The notes beneath the pieces were generated by a model that worked only from the letters and a program-made list of their open reading frames with translations, had not been told where the DNA came from and did no database searches. A stretch of 64,000 nt of DNA from Schistosoma mansoni (lineage: Eukaryota > Platyhelminthes > Trematoda > Strigeidida > Schistosomatidae), in contig NC_031498.1 in assembly GCF_000237925.1 (NCBI RefSeq), positions 13,617,906 to 13,681,905 on the forward strand. The letters are read 5' to 3'. The position numbers were made by a program, and so were the translations under genes. How positions within the stretch are numbered: position 1 is the first letter of the stretch; each line of letters begins with the position of its first letter. This document shows positions 1-11,375 of this stretch, piece by piece.

Positions 1-2292
1 TAGTCCTCTTGCAATCTATACAGAATACACATTACTGTGATTCCTCCTTGTAAGATTAATTCCTATTTTGGAAATTAGTAAACAGTTAATAAGAATATTG
101 CTTCAGTCTAATCTGTTAATTCGATTCAGTATTTTGTTTGTATTATTATCCACTATTAGTTTCTATGTTTATGGTTAATCTGTTATTCTGTTCACAATAA
201 CAGATATGATCACATAGAATCTATGTATTAGTGATGAAAGCATTATCAGAAAAAATGTCCTGAAAACAGTTCTATCTCATGTGTATATAAAATAATCAAA
301 AGTAGTAATCTTTGAGGAGTAGTAAAAAGTCATTAATCCGAATTGTTCGTAACTAATATAAAAAAGTAAAGGAAGGAACAATAAATTGTGTCAAAAATAA
401 TACTGACATGTAAGTTAAATTTAGGTGCTTTGATGATTTTACAGGTAACTGGACGATTTTCTAAAACAATAAACTTCAGTTAGTGGTGACTATTAGCATT
501 TAAATTGCTTGTGGAAATCTTATATTCCTCCAGCAAGAATCCTAGATGATCGTTAGATGCATTTATTAAGGAGTGGTAGTTAATGAAGCGCATATATTAT
601 ATGCAAAGACTTAAATCAACACTTCGTTTCCAGTTGCAAACTTAACAGCAAACTATGGAAAGTAGAATGAGTAATAGAAACTAGTCATTTACTCAGTTGA
701 TTTCTTAGCTGTTGACAAGAAATTTTCGATTTGAATGTTGTTAGAACTAGTTGTTTGATGGGGCTGCTAACAACATCATTTTCCATTACGTATTGTTCAT
801 CGGTTCTATTCCAAACATTTGGTGATAAAATCGCTTAATCTGAACTTTTCTATCAATACAATTATAGATTCCTTATGATGCGAAATGCAAAATTAACACC
901 TCTTCCCTACTAATAATAATAGACTTGTCGTTAATTGGCTTACATGTACATTTTCAATATTATCGAGTACTTGTCAGTTAAAGCAATCGTTGATAATATG
1001 CTTGAAATGATCAGCTTTTTCAAAATAGTTGCCTTAATAATGTTAGCGAATGACACTTTTGAGAATATCCATTGTCTATATGTTTCTGCGATTATTTCAA
1101 TATATAAGAACTATAGTTCATGAAAAATGTATTAACAATTGTTAGCATGATGTTTAGTTTGAAAAAATGGGTTGTTAACCAAAAACGAACAAGCTTTTTG
1201 GAAGGTAAGGTACGTTAGGAACTCAGTTGAAACTTTCGACCTTAAATTGCTTGCTATTGATTCTCAATACATTCCTCAATCTCAATACAATCTTAATGAT
1301 TATAAATGACTAAAGTTATTGGTACTGTGGTATATGCTACTTGTGTCATTCGATATAAGTGGTATGTAACGCCAATTGAAAGTGAAAAATCTGGCGGCGG
1401 CAGAAGGGTAAGAAGATCGAGTTGATGAGAATAGAAGGGAAAATAGAAAGGAATTGTGAAGTGGAAGAATAATGAAGAATGTGAAGGCAAATGATAGAAA
1501 TTTGAAAATGAAGTATTCAGTGTATAGTTCTTATATATTACCAAAATACTCTATATTGTTTTGTAGTAAATGGAGTTGGTACTCTCCATTTGTTTTCTCG
1601 TTTACAACAGCACGTATGAGCTGTAGAAAACACAAAGATATACAACTACTTTTATTGTATTCTGCAAATAGTTTCATTGATATTAGATTAGAATTTTTTG
1701 AAAAGAAACAATTAGAGTTAACTTTCATAAAAATAAATTTTTTCAGTGCAATTCATTTTCTTTGATAATCTGATACAAATTCTTTCCATTTGAGGGGTTT
1801 ATAAAATCTGTTAGGATATTATGATATGGATCTCGAATAAAATGTTATTATCATTATTAGATCTTTTACTGAATAGAAAACATCTAAACACATAAAAGTA
1901 TTAACTTAGTATTAAGAAATCTGATTGATGTTATGTTTGAATTTTCATTTGATCATACTGAACAATAACTGTTAACGAAGTGATCAGTGGAGTTCAACCG
2001 GGTCTGTTATGAAATAGTAACTTACCGAAGACAATGGTGGATGAGTTGCTCAATTTCGTGGACTGGTTGAATTTGGACATTATTTTATTAACAGAAATAA
2101 AGATAACTATTGTATTCACAAACATACGCATAGAGCTCCCCATTCATTTATATATTCATTACGATAACACTATATCTTCCCATAAATATCTGACGAATTA
2201 GATATTTTTATTCAATGTTAACAGTGTCATTGACATACTTTATTCAACATTAGAGCAATCTAAGTTGACTGTAAACTTACTAGCAACAACCT
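1..2292 (+). repeat. Segmental duplication copy A, 5' part
   Basis: Bases 1-1130 align almost base for base with 32333-33280. Bases 1770-2085 align with 33283-33595, and 2080-2292 align with 35180-35392. Copy B lacks the piece at about 1130-1770. A SINE head fragment (about 1979-2085) is present in both copies, so it predates the duplication. Only short open frames with no recognisable product occur here, and I see no gene. The duplication resumes at 7527, just after the first receptor. Confidence 0.85.
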
Positions 2293-2464
2293 CAGTGAGA
2301 AAAACTACAATACTAATAACATTGCCCTTTTGGGTGGTAAGTCATAAATAATCTTACTTATGAAACGCTCCCTCACAGAGTGCATTCATTAAATATATAT
2401 ACCCTTTAAAATGGTAGATAAATTATTATTAGAATAGGAAACAAACCGATCCGTCCGGTTGTAT

Positions 2465-2720
2465 GGTAGTGTTTGGAGATATTTAACAGGAAACCATGGA
2501 CTTGGGCTTCGTGCTATTTGGTGCTTGTTAGTAAGGTGTACCTGTAATTTTGAAGGAACTGATGCTCCCTGACGGATTCGGTTCAATGTCACTCAACTTC
2601 ATAGCCACTACTGAGCTTCCCGGACTGCGTCTGACCTCATGTAAGACTGAGACACATTTACAATTAATTGATCAATGGGCAGTAACCAGAGTTGTTTGTG
2701 TCAGGTCCTTCCATAATTCC
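2465..2720 (-). repeat. tRNA-like SINE fragment (third SINE family)
   Basis: Read on the minus strand, this stretch has an A-box-like string (complement of 2606-2624, with AGCTCAGTAGTGG) upstream of a weaker B-box-like string (complement of about 2570-2585). This is the layout of a tRNA-derived SINE. I recognise the text around it as a common dispersed schistosome repeat. It is diverged and has no coding content. Boundaries are approximate. Confidence 0.5.
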
Positions 2721-3699
2721 CTACTTCTAAACTAGTAATTTATTCATCGAGATATAGCAATTTACTAAATTTTACGTTGATTGTATAGCATGATTGAAAT
2801 GTTTGGTTAGTGAAGAGTTTTCACATAAACACTGGAGTTTTAGTTCCTTATGTATTGATGTGAAGTGTCCGAAGAAAATAAATTAATAAGTACTGATGAA
2901 ACGAATAACAGGAAATTTTCGAAAACATTATTTTCAGAAAAGCAGTGATGAACTGTCTCCGAAAATTAAATTTTTCTGGTTGGGAAATTGTACTTCCGTA
3001 TATGTTTGTCTCTAGTACTCTTAGGCAAATGAAAGATGTAGTTCTCACCGTCCAATGAGGAGCTAGCTAATAAGTAAATAAAATCTATCAATTTAAAAGG
3101 AGCAGCATTTCACAAATTTCATTACCACCTCAACAGTCCACTACAGCTTGTTAAGGTTTATGGGACATTTCATTCAACGTAGTTGTGAGAATTATTTTAC
3201 AACACAGACTCTTCAAATCATATTAATTATCCATGTACTATGCATTCAGTGTGTTCATCTGAGGTATTCATAAGGTATGTGGTAAACCTCCTAAAGTGTA
3301 CTAAAGCTTGAGTGATTAGTACATGTGATAAACACAGATCATGCTTATTAAATGTAGTACGATAAAGACTTATCAAGAAGAAAAAACTAATCCTTAACCT
3401 GAAACATCTATGTTACGTAGTTTTCACATTTTGATGAATTCTAAATGAAAACTGCTCGGTGTATTTATATGGATGAATGTTAACATTTAATACACTATTT
3501 GCTGTATGAATCAATCCTTAACTTTTTATAATTATCTTTAGCGTCCAGTTGCAAAATTGAAGGTACTTAAGTTTCACAGATTACTGATGTTCGGCATAAC
3601 AGAAATGAAACTTTTCATCTACACTTTATGTTAACTAGATGAACAATTGGAATTCAGTAGAAAATTAAGTGACAGTTTGATTGTTATTAAATGCGATAT
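2721..3699. other. No gene seen
   Basis: AT-rich sequence unique to the receptor-containing block of copy A and absent from copy B. Stops are frequent in all frames. I see no recognisable repeat or RNA gene. Confidence 0.6.
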
Positions 3700-4020
3700 A
3701 ATAATTTAGTATTGTTTGTTTGAATCTTCCCATCTATGTGTTAGGACTGCAACTGGTCAGTCTCTAATTGGCATATGTGCATACTGTGCGTATTGCCTCA
3801 ATAAAGCCTTAATTCACAAGCATTATACGAAAAGATGGATAGTGGCTAGCAGTGAAATCCAGTTTGACGCGCGTTTCGTCCTATTTGGGTCTCGTCAGCT
3901 GGACGCACCTGCATCTCAGAGTTGATTTTCACTCTGGACTCGAACATAGTACCGTTCGCTTCAAACGCCATCGGGTTATCCACTCACCTACTGAGTCCTG
4001 ATAGCCACTTGCTGTGCGAT
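3700..4020 (-). repeat. Sm-alpha-type SINE, near full length
   Basis: On the minus strand the order is a tRNA-like promoter region, a B-box-like GTTCGAGTCC (complement near 3934-3945), a hammerhead ribozyme, then the conserved Sm-alpha body ending near 3700. The length of about 320 bp fits the roughly 330-bp Sm-alpha family known from S. mansoni. Sm-alpha elements are thought to be Pol III transcribed and moved by LINE machinery. This copy lies about 2 kb upstream of the first receptor gene. Confidence 0.75.
3858..3908 (-). ncRNA. Hammerhead ribozyme in Sm-alpha SINE
   Basis: The minus strand reads CTGACGA (complement of 3892-3898), stem II, GAAA (complement of 3874-3877), a very short stem III GCGC, then the cleavage triplet GTC (complement of 3866-3868). 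CCAG before the core pairs with CTGG after the cleavage site as stem I. Position 7 of the core is variable in hammerheads, so the C there is allowed. Stem II has one A-A mismatch. The short stem III is typical of schistosome hammerheads, which may act as dimers. All catalytic core strings are present. Confidence 0.7.
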
Positions 4021-4480
4021 GGGGTTATGATAATTGATTATTATTTCATTTTTATAGATTTACTTCTTCATTATAAATGTATGTGTGATTTACAGATTCC
4101 TATAAGACGATTCATTTAAAATATACTAACATTTCATTGGAAACCTTCGTAGAATAAATTTATTAAAGTTTGACGACTTCCACAGCAGAATAAATCCACT
4201 TTCTTTTAAAAGCTTGTTGTTACTATAATCAATAGCATTTAAATATAAAGTTCACAGACATAATATCCCATTTACTACTTCTCTACTAAAACACATAAAG
4301 TCTTTTTTTGATGGAGTTTTCTACTCTGAGTTGAATGGTTCGGTAGTGGAGCTTTCATCGTCCTTCTGAACGACACATAAATTCTCCATTGAGCTAAGTC
4401 ATTTATTTTTTCAGATTGCAAACAACTATTTATTTTCAGAAGAGAGATTTTTGTGGACATTTTAGTAATTTTATAGTTCA

Positions 4481-4640
4481 AATCATGAGTCGATTGAAGC
4501 TAGAATACCATGGGAAACCTGGAAGTACTGGACAATCCCGCCTCACGACGATGCGCAATGCTGAGGAGTCCCACAATAGAACGAAACGGCCGTCCACTAC
4601 TTTCAGGTTTTCCATTGTGGTCTAGCTTCAATTCACTCAT
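4481..4640. repeat. Second-family SINE: inverted tail plus ribozyme fragment
   Basis: Bases 4481-4535 are the reverse complement of the family's 3' tail. Bases 4545-4640 carry the ribozyme region and tail in plus orientation. The two pieces face each other around a short GC-rich spacer. This is a rearranged element or two insertions, with no coding content. Confidence 0.65.
4552..4604 (+). ncRNA. Hammerhead-like motif, second SINE family
   Basis: CTGAGGA (4561-4567), a stem II with one mismatch, GAAA (4583-4586), stem III GGCC, then the triplet GTC (4592-4594). In the best family copies the bases before the core (GCACTG) pair with those after the triplet (CAGTGC). Here that stem I is weakened by substitutions. 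Core strings are intact but activity is uncertain. Confidence 0.5.
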
Positions 4641-6003
4641 GATTTCAACCATAAAACTACTTATTTGATTACAGACTGTAAAATTTCAGAACACGATATC
4701 TTGATTATTTTCATCACTATTTTAAGTGGTAAAATAAACTCTACCTTTACTAAACACTAATATTTACAAAACTAACCTCCAAATAAATGTTCTTTGTTCA
4801 TTTCTCTCAAGTTATTATTCATTTACGAAAGTCTTAAGTATTGTTGACTTAGCAATGTTACATTTGACATATGTTTTAAGCTAAATAAATATACTGTTTA
4901 CATTATCTTACCATGGTAATTTTTTCATACGTTTAAACAAATATAACACTTTTTACAAGCTCAAGTGGCACATTGAAATGATAATTCATTGCAATGATTA
5001 CATGGAGAATAGTTTTATCCTCTTGTATATCTGGATTTAAAAGCATTAAGTTACAATACTCAGTATTATAATTAGAAATCTTTATCTATTGACAAGAAAG
5101 TTATCATCATAACCAAGAAATAGTTATCAATGTTTTTTGAGTTTCCATTGAATGATATGTAAAGTCTCACGATTGAGAGCGAAATAATATTCATCTACTG
5201 CTGACCGATTATCTCTTATTACTATAATTGGCGAATTCCATCAACATAATGGAACAAGTCAAGTTCCATTTCAATTGTGATCAAGAAGAAAACAGAAGAC
5301 ACTGTTCATCTGAATGTTGATGAACAACCATTCGTATCATATGGCGTTCAAATAAAACTAGTAGAAATCTTCATTCCTAAATTGTCATTTCACATCTCAC
5401 GAAAATGAAACTTTCTGATAAATTTCTATTAAAATAATAAAATTCTAATGTGTAAAAATGGAAAATTTGACTTCCGATCAAAACAGTTGATGATAGATAA
5501 TTTTCAACTAATCAGATTACAACAATCCACTATTGACAGCAAATTAACGAATTTTATATGAGTAACGCAAAATATGTTCTTAATTACATGAGCGGATATT
5601 TTGAAGTACAAGTTAACGAATCACTTATTGATTGTTATACCTCTACATTTTCATTAACAAGCGTCAACACTCACAATAACCATGGTAACAACGTCAGCCT
5701 AAGACTGACATAAAAATGATAAAACAATTCCATATCCAATCAAAACTTAATTCTTTCCACAGAATTCAACTAATCAAATCTCATATGGAAATTTTTTGTA
5801 ACCAATTAAATAACTTTTTCCAAGTGATTAAATAGTTTAGTCCTGTACAAATTGTGCACATACTTCAACTACACTTAAACCAATCACTATTTCTCTAATA
5901 TTATTATGTTTATAGCTCGAAAATTATACTTTCAGATAGAAACAGTTACATTTGTGAAGAACAAATCAAGAGATATCAGTCTCCTTTCAATCATTTGTAT
6001 ACC
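4641..6003. other. Upstream region of receptor 1
   Basis: No gene is seen. A pyrimidine-rich run ending in TTCAG at 5931-5935 could be a splice or trans-splice acceptor for a 5' untranslated exon of the receptor gene. This is inference from the motif only. Confidence 0.4.
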
Positions 6004-6021
6004 ATGGTAACTTGGAAATGA
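6004..6021 (+). promoter_or_regulatory. Five-codon upstream ORF overlapping the receptor start
   Basis: An ATG in the context ACCATGG at 6004 opens the frame MVTWK and stops at TGA 6019-6021. The receptor ATG is 6018-6020, so stop and start share the bases ATGA. If the mRNA begins upstream, for example after the acceptor at 5935, ribosomes would meet this strong start first and would have to reinitiate or leak to make the receptor. Confidence 0.5.
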
Positions 6022-7511
6022 ATTTCATAAGAAACAAAACCAATTATTCTAATCTATTACAAGAACATACAACCACTTCAACTTGCTATTTCATTTCAAA
6101 TGATACAAGTTGGGTAATTACAAATAATATTTTAACAAGTTGTTTAACATTAGCTACAATCATTATATTTTTTGGTAATCTTCTTATTATATTATGGATA
6201 GCAACTAGAAATAGACTTAAACGAATATGTGATCTATATATAGCTTCATTAGCATTAGCGGATTTTCTTGTATCGGTTTTCGTTTTACCATTTGCAATTA
6301 TACGTCAAAATCTTGGTTATTGGCCATTTGAATCAACATTGTTATGTCAATTTCATATATCCTCTGATATATTCTTGTGTATGTCTTCTATACTGAATTT
6401 ATGTTGTATATCAATAGATCGATATGTTGCAATTAGTTATCCATTACAATATATTACAAAACAATCTCGTCGAATATCAATTATAATGATACTTATAGCA
6501 TGGATTATACCAAGTTTCTCTATATTACCACCTTTATTTGGAATGAGTAAACATGTAACTGGAGTAGGTTGTTGTTATATAAGTTATAGTAAAGAGTATA
6601 GAATCTATTCATCGGTATTAGCATACTTTCTACCTATAATTTTGATTGGGTATGTACATTTGAGAATATTTTATATCATTAGAAGACGTTCAAAAGTATT
6701 CAATCCATTCAATATTGATTCGAAGAAACAAGAAAGTAGGACTAATCTTTCTCGCTTGATACCATTACTCACTGATCATTTTTCAAAACGGTTTATACAA
6801 AGAAATAAAAAACTAGAAAATGATATATCCTTGCTTCATTTCAATAATATTCACAATAACGATATTGATATAACAGATGCGTTATCTTATACATACCACT
6901 GGACAAATGATTGTATTGATAGTAAGGATATTTATCATAGAAATAAAATAGATTTTTATTTTGATACATCTAATGAATTGGAAATTAATGAACCAGAACC
7001 TGTTGATGAGAACTTGAAAACTTTGTATATATTTCATATACCTATAACAGAACATGATGTAATTGATGAATCGTATTTAGACGAAAGTTTATTGAATAAA
7101 CATACTTCGTCAAGTAATGGATGTTTCAATGGAATGGTTTCAAAATGTCAATATTTATATAAACATAGAAATAGATCATCATTACGTAATAAATCTGTTT
7201 GTGAAAGAAAAACTGAGAGGACTATCAAAACACAACGTCAATTTTGTGAAAAAGTTATATTTAATAAAGAACAGAAAGCGGTTCGAACTGTTACTATAGT
7301 TATAGGATGTTTTATTGTATGTTGGACACCGTTTTTTATTTTTTACTTAAGTGAAGCAATATGTGATTGTACATTCTCAGAGGAATTATATACCATAGTT
7401 ACTTGGTTAGGTTATTTCAATAGTATTTTTAACCCATTTATTTATGGATTTTACAACAAAGAATATGCTAATGCATTTAAGCATATTGTACTTTTGAAAG
7501 GATGTAGATAG
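6018..7511 (+). CDS. Aminergic-like class A GPCR (receptor 1)
   Basis: An intronless 497-residue rhodopsin-family receptor of the plasma membrane. I start at the ATG at 6018; the open frame extends two codons further only through a TTG. N-glycosylation sequons (NKT, NYS, NDT) precede TM1. GN is in TM1, LALAD in TM2, and Cys110 in TM3 pairs with the Cys in extracellular loop 2. Asp117 is at 3.32, DRY at 134-136, Ser198/199 at 5.42/5.43, CWTPFF in TM6 (Trp436 at 6.48), WLGY and NPFIY (472-476) in TM7. Loop 3 is about 190 residues. Every residue expected for amine binding is present, so a biogenic amine ligand is the best inference. The clade matches S. mansoni SmGPR receptors. The third codon position is strongly A/T. 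The gene sits in a block missing from duplicate copy B. Confidence 0.93.
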   Translation: MNFIRNKTNYSNLLQEHTTTSTCYFISNDTSWVITNNILTSCLTLATIIIFFGNLLIILWIATRNRLKRICDLYIASLALADFLVSVFVLPFAIIRQNLGYWPFESTLLCQFHISSDIFLCMSSILNLCCISIDRYVAISYPLQYITKQSRRISIIMILIAWIIPSFSILPPLFGMSKHVTGVGCCYISYSKEYRIYSSVLAYFLPIILIGYVHLRIFYIIRRRSKVFNPFNIDSKKQESRTNLSRLIPLLTDHFSKRFIQRNKKLENDISLLHFNNIHNNDIDITDALSYTYHWTNDCIDSKDIYHRNKIDFYFDTSNELEINEPEPVDENLKTLYIFHIPITEHDVIDESYLDESLLNKHTSSSNGCFNGMVSKCQYLYKHRNRSSLRNKSVCERKTERTIKTQRQFCEKVIFNKEQKAVRTVTIVIGCFIVCWTPFFIFYLSEAICDCTFSEELYTIVTWLGYFNSIFNPFIYGFYNKEYANAFKHIVLLKGCR

Positions 7512-8324
7512 TCTTCATGTACATACGTATTTTGTCCAATATATTATCCAAGGTGAAACATTTCAATTTGAAATGGATCAAAACAGAAGTAAACTTAAAT
7601 GATTATTCACTAAGAAGTAATCACTATGATGTTCGCTTATTGGTTGTGAGTGATTTACATCTATCATTTTGTAATGTGGGAACTAGTTTAAATGATTCAA
7701 CATTATGTACATCATCATCAGATGTTGGTTCAGTGTTTTTTTGTCTACTGCTTTCAACCTTCTAACAACAGAAGTTCTCATATTTCACTGAGATATTCTG
7801 TAATTTTGTGCTCAAATACATTCGATTGTCCCCGTTCGTGTTCTTCTTCACTAGTAGAAGTGTTCAACAAGTATCATCTTCAATTTACGTAGTTTATGAC
7901 GTTAGTGTTTTAATTGACTGTAGGTATTGCTTCTTGTTAACCGATTAGTGAGACTTTGAAGAAATATGTTTTGAATGTCCTCATAAAACATACTCGATCA
8001 AGTAGTTAATACTGGACAACTGAACGATATTGGAATAGCAGCATTTAAAAGTGTTTGTCTTATCACAAGACATTAAAAAAATCACTCTCAACTGATTACG
8101 TATGTTTGAAATCTCTTCAACCACTGGACGCCTTTTATTTGACTCTTAGTTTAAAAAATGTCTACAAATTTTCGGCACCTAATTGACAGGTTTTTAATAA
8201 TGTACATCGAGTGAGTTTTGAGAGATGTCATTTTGTTATTGTTATATAGTTATTCACGTATGAAAAAAACATTTTCTTCAGTTTGGATTGTGGAGATTGT
8301 TGACTAGTTTTAAGAGGTAATTCT

Positions 8325-8480
8325 GAAGGTTTTAGTGAGAAGCCGTGATCAATAGAGTTCAACTGTGTCGGCTGTGAGGGATTTACTCACCAAAAGACAA
8401 TGGAATATGGTCGAGCAATATCGTGAATTGGTCGGAGATAGATATCAATGCCCTTAGACGCTGGCTTATGAATTCAATAA
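8325..8480 (+). repeat. Second-family SINE head fragment
   Basis: Matches the 5' head of the second SINE family seen at 58360-58533 (AGTGGAGTTCAA-type text followed by a run near ACAATGG). It breaks off just where the tRNA-like promoter would begin. Confidence 0.55.
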
Positions 8481-9238
8481 AATATTTTCGCCAATGATTC
8501 CTGTTGCGTATCAATACTATAAATGGATCTATTTGAATGAGTTCTTAGGGAAATTATTCATTTAGTGTATACTTTTAAGATTCTTGCTTATATTCGAGTT
8601 GGTCGCAAGCATGTGGCAAACAGTTAAAATATTTCTGATTAACAGCACAGGAGATATTTGGATTTTTTCCCGACGATTGAACATCATCATCGTCATCACT
8701 ATTGGAATCGTTTTAGCAAGTTAAACATGAACAGTTTTTTTACGGGTCTGATTATTTTTGAATTTTATATTCGTGCAAAGAAAAATGCTATAGAGGTTAG
8801 GTGAAAGGATAGACAAAACCATTTGAAGCGGACTAACATGGTAAGTTTAAACATGATAGCTTGAATCTGAAAATACTACTAAAATATTAAGATTGGGTTA
8901 GAGATAAAAATAAGAGCTAATTCTTCTTTGTACAGTTGTCGGATTCTCTTTCTCAAATACATGGAACTTCAAGAGTTTTTTCCAGATTGATAACAGAAAC
9001 TTTTCTGCATATCTTAAAATGCACCACGATCAAACGGAAAAAATGATAACTCAATCCTCTAGGAGTAGAACTTAATATTTCCCTCGTAAAGCCAAGTAAA
9101 AAATTGTTTTTTCTATATTACAAGCTAATGTCATCAACGTTTACTGTACCTTTGCATCGCAGTGGCTGATAAATTTACAGAGACACAGAGATGAGGCTTA
9201 ATTTCCACATGGGAATCTTATAAGAGATACTTTAGTTG

Positions 9239-9469
9239 GACAACTTCAGTTGGTTCATAGTTTATACCTTACAAATTCGTACAATGATATACCAAGAAGG
9301 AGCATTTAAAGAGTGTTTTCTCCACGATCTGTTTGCCGAATATAACGGAAACTCGTTCTGTACTTTTACACAAGTATGTTCAGTATACATACATGAAATA
9401 ATGAAAGCACTTTATTTACTAGAAAGCATTCGAAACACAATAATTGAGCTGTATTTGAGACTAAACTAG
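9239..9469 (+). other. Open frame kept in copies A and B, function unknown
   Basis: An open stretch of 76 codons starting at a non-ATG codon and beginning DNFSWFIVY. The same frame is open at 37420-37653 in copy B and open apart from one TAA in copy C (about 56405-56640, minus). The second half is identical between A and B; the first half differs mostly by amino acid changes, which looks neutral. I recognise no family. It may be chance openness inside duplicated DNA or an exon relic. Confidence 0.2.
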
Positions 9470-11284
9470 TGAACTGTATTGATGGGCGTGGAAGAATTGC
9501 CAGTAAATAGTTAATTTATTCAAACATTTTCCTAAGGTTAACAAAAACTATTTTCAAAACAATTAAGTATTAATGCATATTTGAATCATTGAACACGCAC
9601 ATACGAAGAAAGGTCACTTTTCAAAATTTTTGTTATTATTAAAATGTTATTCTTTAAAACATTCGTGTAAACTTGAATATAGGTTCTTGGTAGAGTTCCG
9701 TTCTCTAAGTTGGATGGATCAGTCATGACGTTTTCATTCTCCTTCCGAAAAACATCATCATCACGAACGTGAAGTAGAAGTGATATATTCGAAGGTGATA
9801 TACCCGTTGAGATATGAAATCAGAAAGATTGGTTCAGTAAAGAGTGCTCTTTTCAAAAACTTTATTTTGAAAACTTTATAATAGCAAATATATGCTTATT
9901 CTTTTCCAGAATGCTAATAATGGCAATATTAGTGATTATAAGAATTTCACTAAACATGGCAACAGTAAGGTAAAACAGGTAAAGGTACAAAAACGTAATT
10001 CCTATTTAAGGAACTGATAATAATGTCGTTGTTTAGAGCTTAAAATGATTCGAACTAAATATGATTTTAACAAATGTCCGACCGTAGATAACTTAATTTA
10101 CAGAGACTATTTTATGGCTGGATAATTTTTTCTGGCTAAACCATTTTAAACTACAATGAAGTAGACGGATGGACAAAACGTTGAAAACATGGAATTTTTC
10201 AGCCTACAAAGCCTAATTTCTCTGTATGTCCATTTTTTCTTTCCTATATTTCCATTATGTGTGATATTTGTTAGTTAATCAATAAATAGTCAGTAAAATC
10301 GATTGATGAGTATTTCGATTGATTGGTCGATGTATTTTTGAAAGGTGGATAAAATATTCTTCTTCGATTAATCTTTGTCTTCTTCATTGTGTTGTACAAA
10401 TCTGAAGGTTTACAGTTTCATATATCATTTTCCGCGGTTACAACAAATCAGTGTCAATCTAGTATTCATTATAGATGTTTTGTTCAAATTTGACGATATT
10501 GTAAATACAGTTTTATTACATGATTTGTTTAACCTATAGTGTAAATGGAAAGCTCACCTGTACATGAGTTAGGTGATCATAATATTGTTCAGATAGATAA
10601 TGAGCGCTTTACAGTTGAACAATTTAACTCTCAGGAGATAATAACAAATTAGTTAACGTATTTTATTTCCTCTATCTTTGTCACAATTTTGCTACCCTTT
10701 CAAATTTTATCAAACAGTGAAATGAGAGTAACGTTTATAATATATTATGATAGGTATGATGGATGATTTTCTCATGGGTATAACATGAATTACTGACAGG
10801 TGGATAAATCAAGTTAGCCGCTTTATTTGAGAATAAGTGACTTTTAGAACTAATCACTATGTCTTATCATCGAATTGTAAGTTTTGTTCAAAGTGGTTTA
10901 TATACTAAGCATAAATTTATTATGATTTATATAAGTAGATACGAATAAATGTGAAATGCACAATCTAAATTAGCTGGATATTGAAACCTATAAATAGACG
11001 TTACATTGTTAGACCATCATTTCTTTAAATGTATTCGTATTTAAATGTATTCATAGGGTCTAACGTAATTAATTTGATTTTAATAACTGGAATATTAATT
11101 TAGTTTTGTACTGCAACAACGAAAATGATTGTTCTATTTTTCATATCATCACTTACTTATTGGTTATTAAATGAAAAACTTGAATAATGACATGATCTAT
11201 CTAAAAACTTGAAGGTAAGTATTCAGTAAATAAATGTGTTTCTAACGTATGGCTCTAAAGATATATGTATTTGATAAATCGTGG

Positions 11285-11375
11285 ATGTGCACTAATAAGT
11301 AGTCCCATACTAGGACGAAACAACCGTCCAGTGCTTTCAGGTTTTCCATGGTGGTTTAGCTTCAATTAACTCATC
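11285..11375 (+). repeat. Second-family SINE ribozyme/tail, core lost (copy A)
   Basis: Same insertion as 39825-39880 (B) and 54470-54600 (C). Here the CTGAGGA core has decayed to an AATAAGTA-like string while GACGAAAC, GTCCAGTGC and the tail remain. Confidence 0.7.

Noticed and set aside
3716-3925. A 69-residue frame on the plus strand
   Set aside because: It lies wholly within an Sm-alpha SINE, antisense to the ribozyme, and is non-coding.
6012-6017. TTG start giving a 499-residue receptor 1
   Set aside because: TTG is not a normal eukaryotic start; the ATG at 6018 is two codons downstream and keeps all domains.
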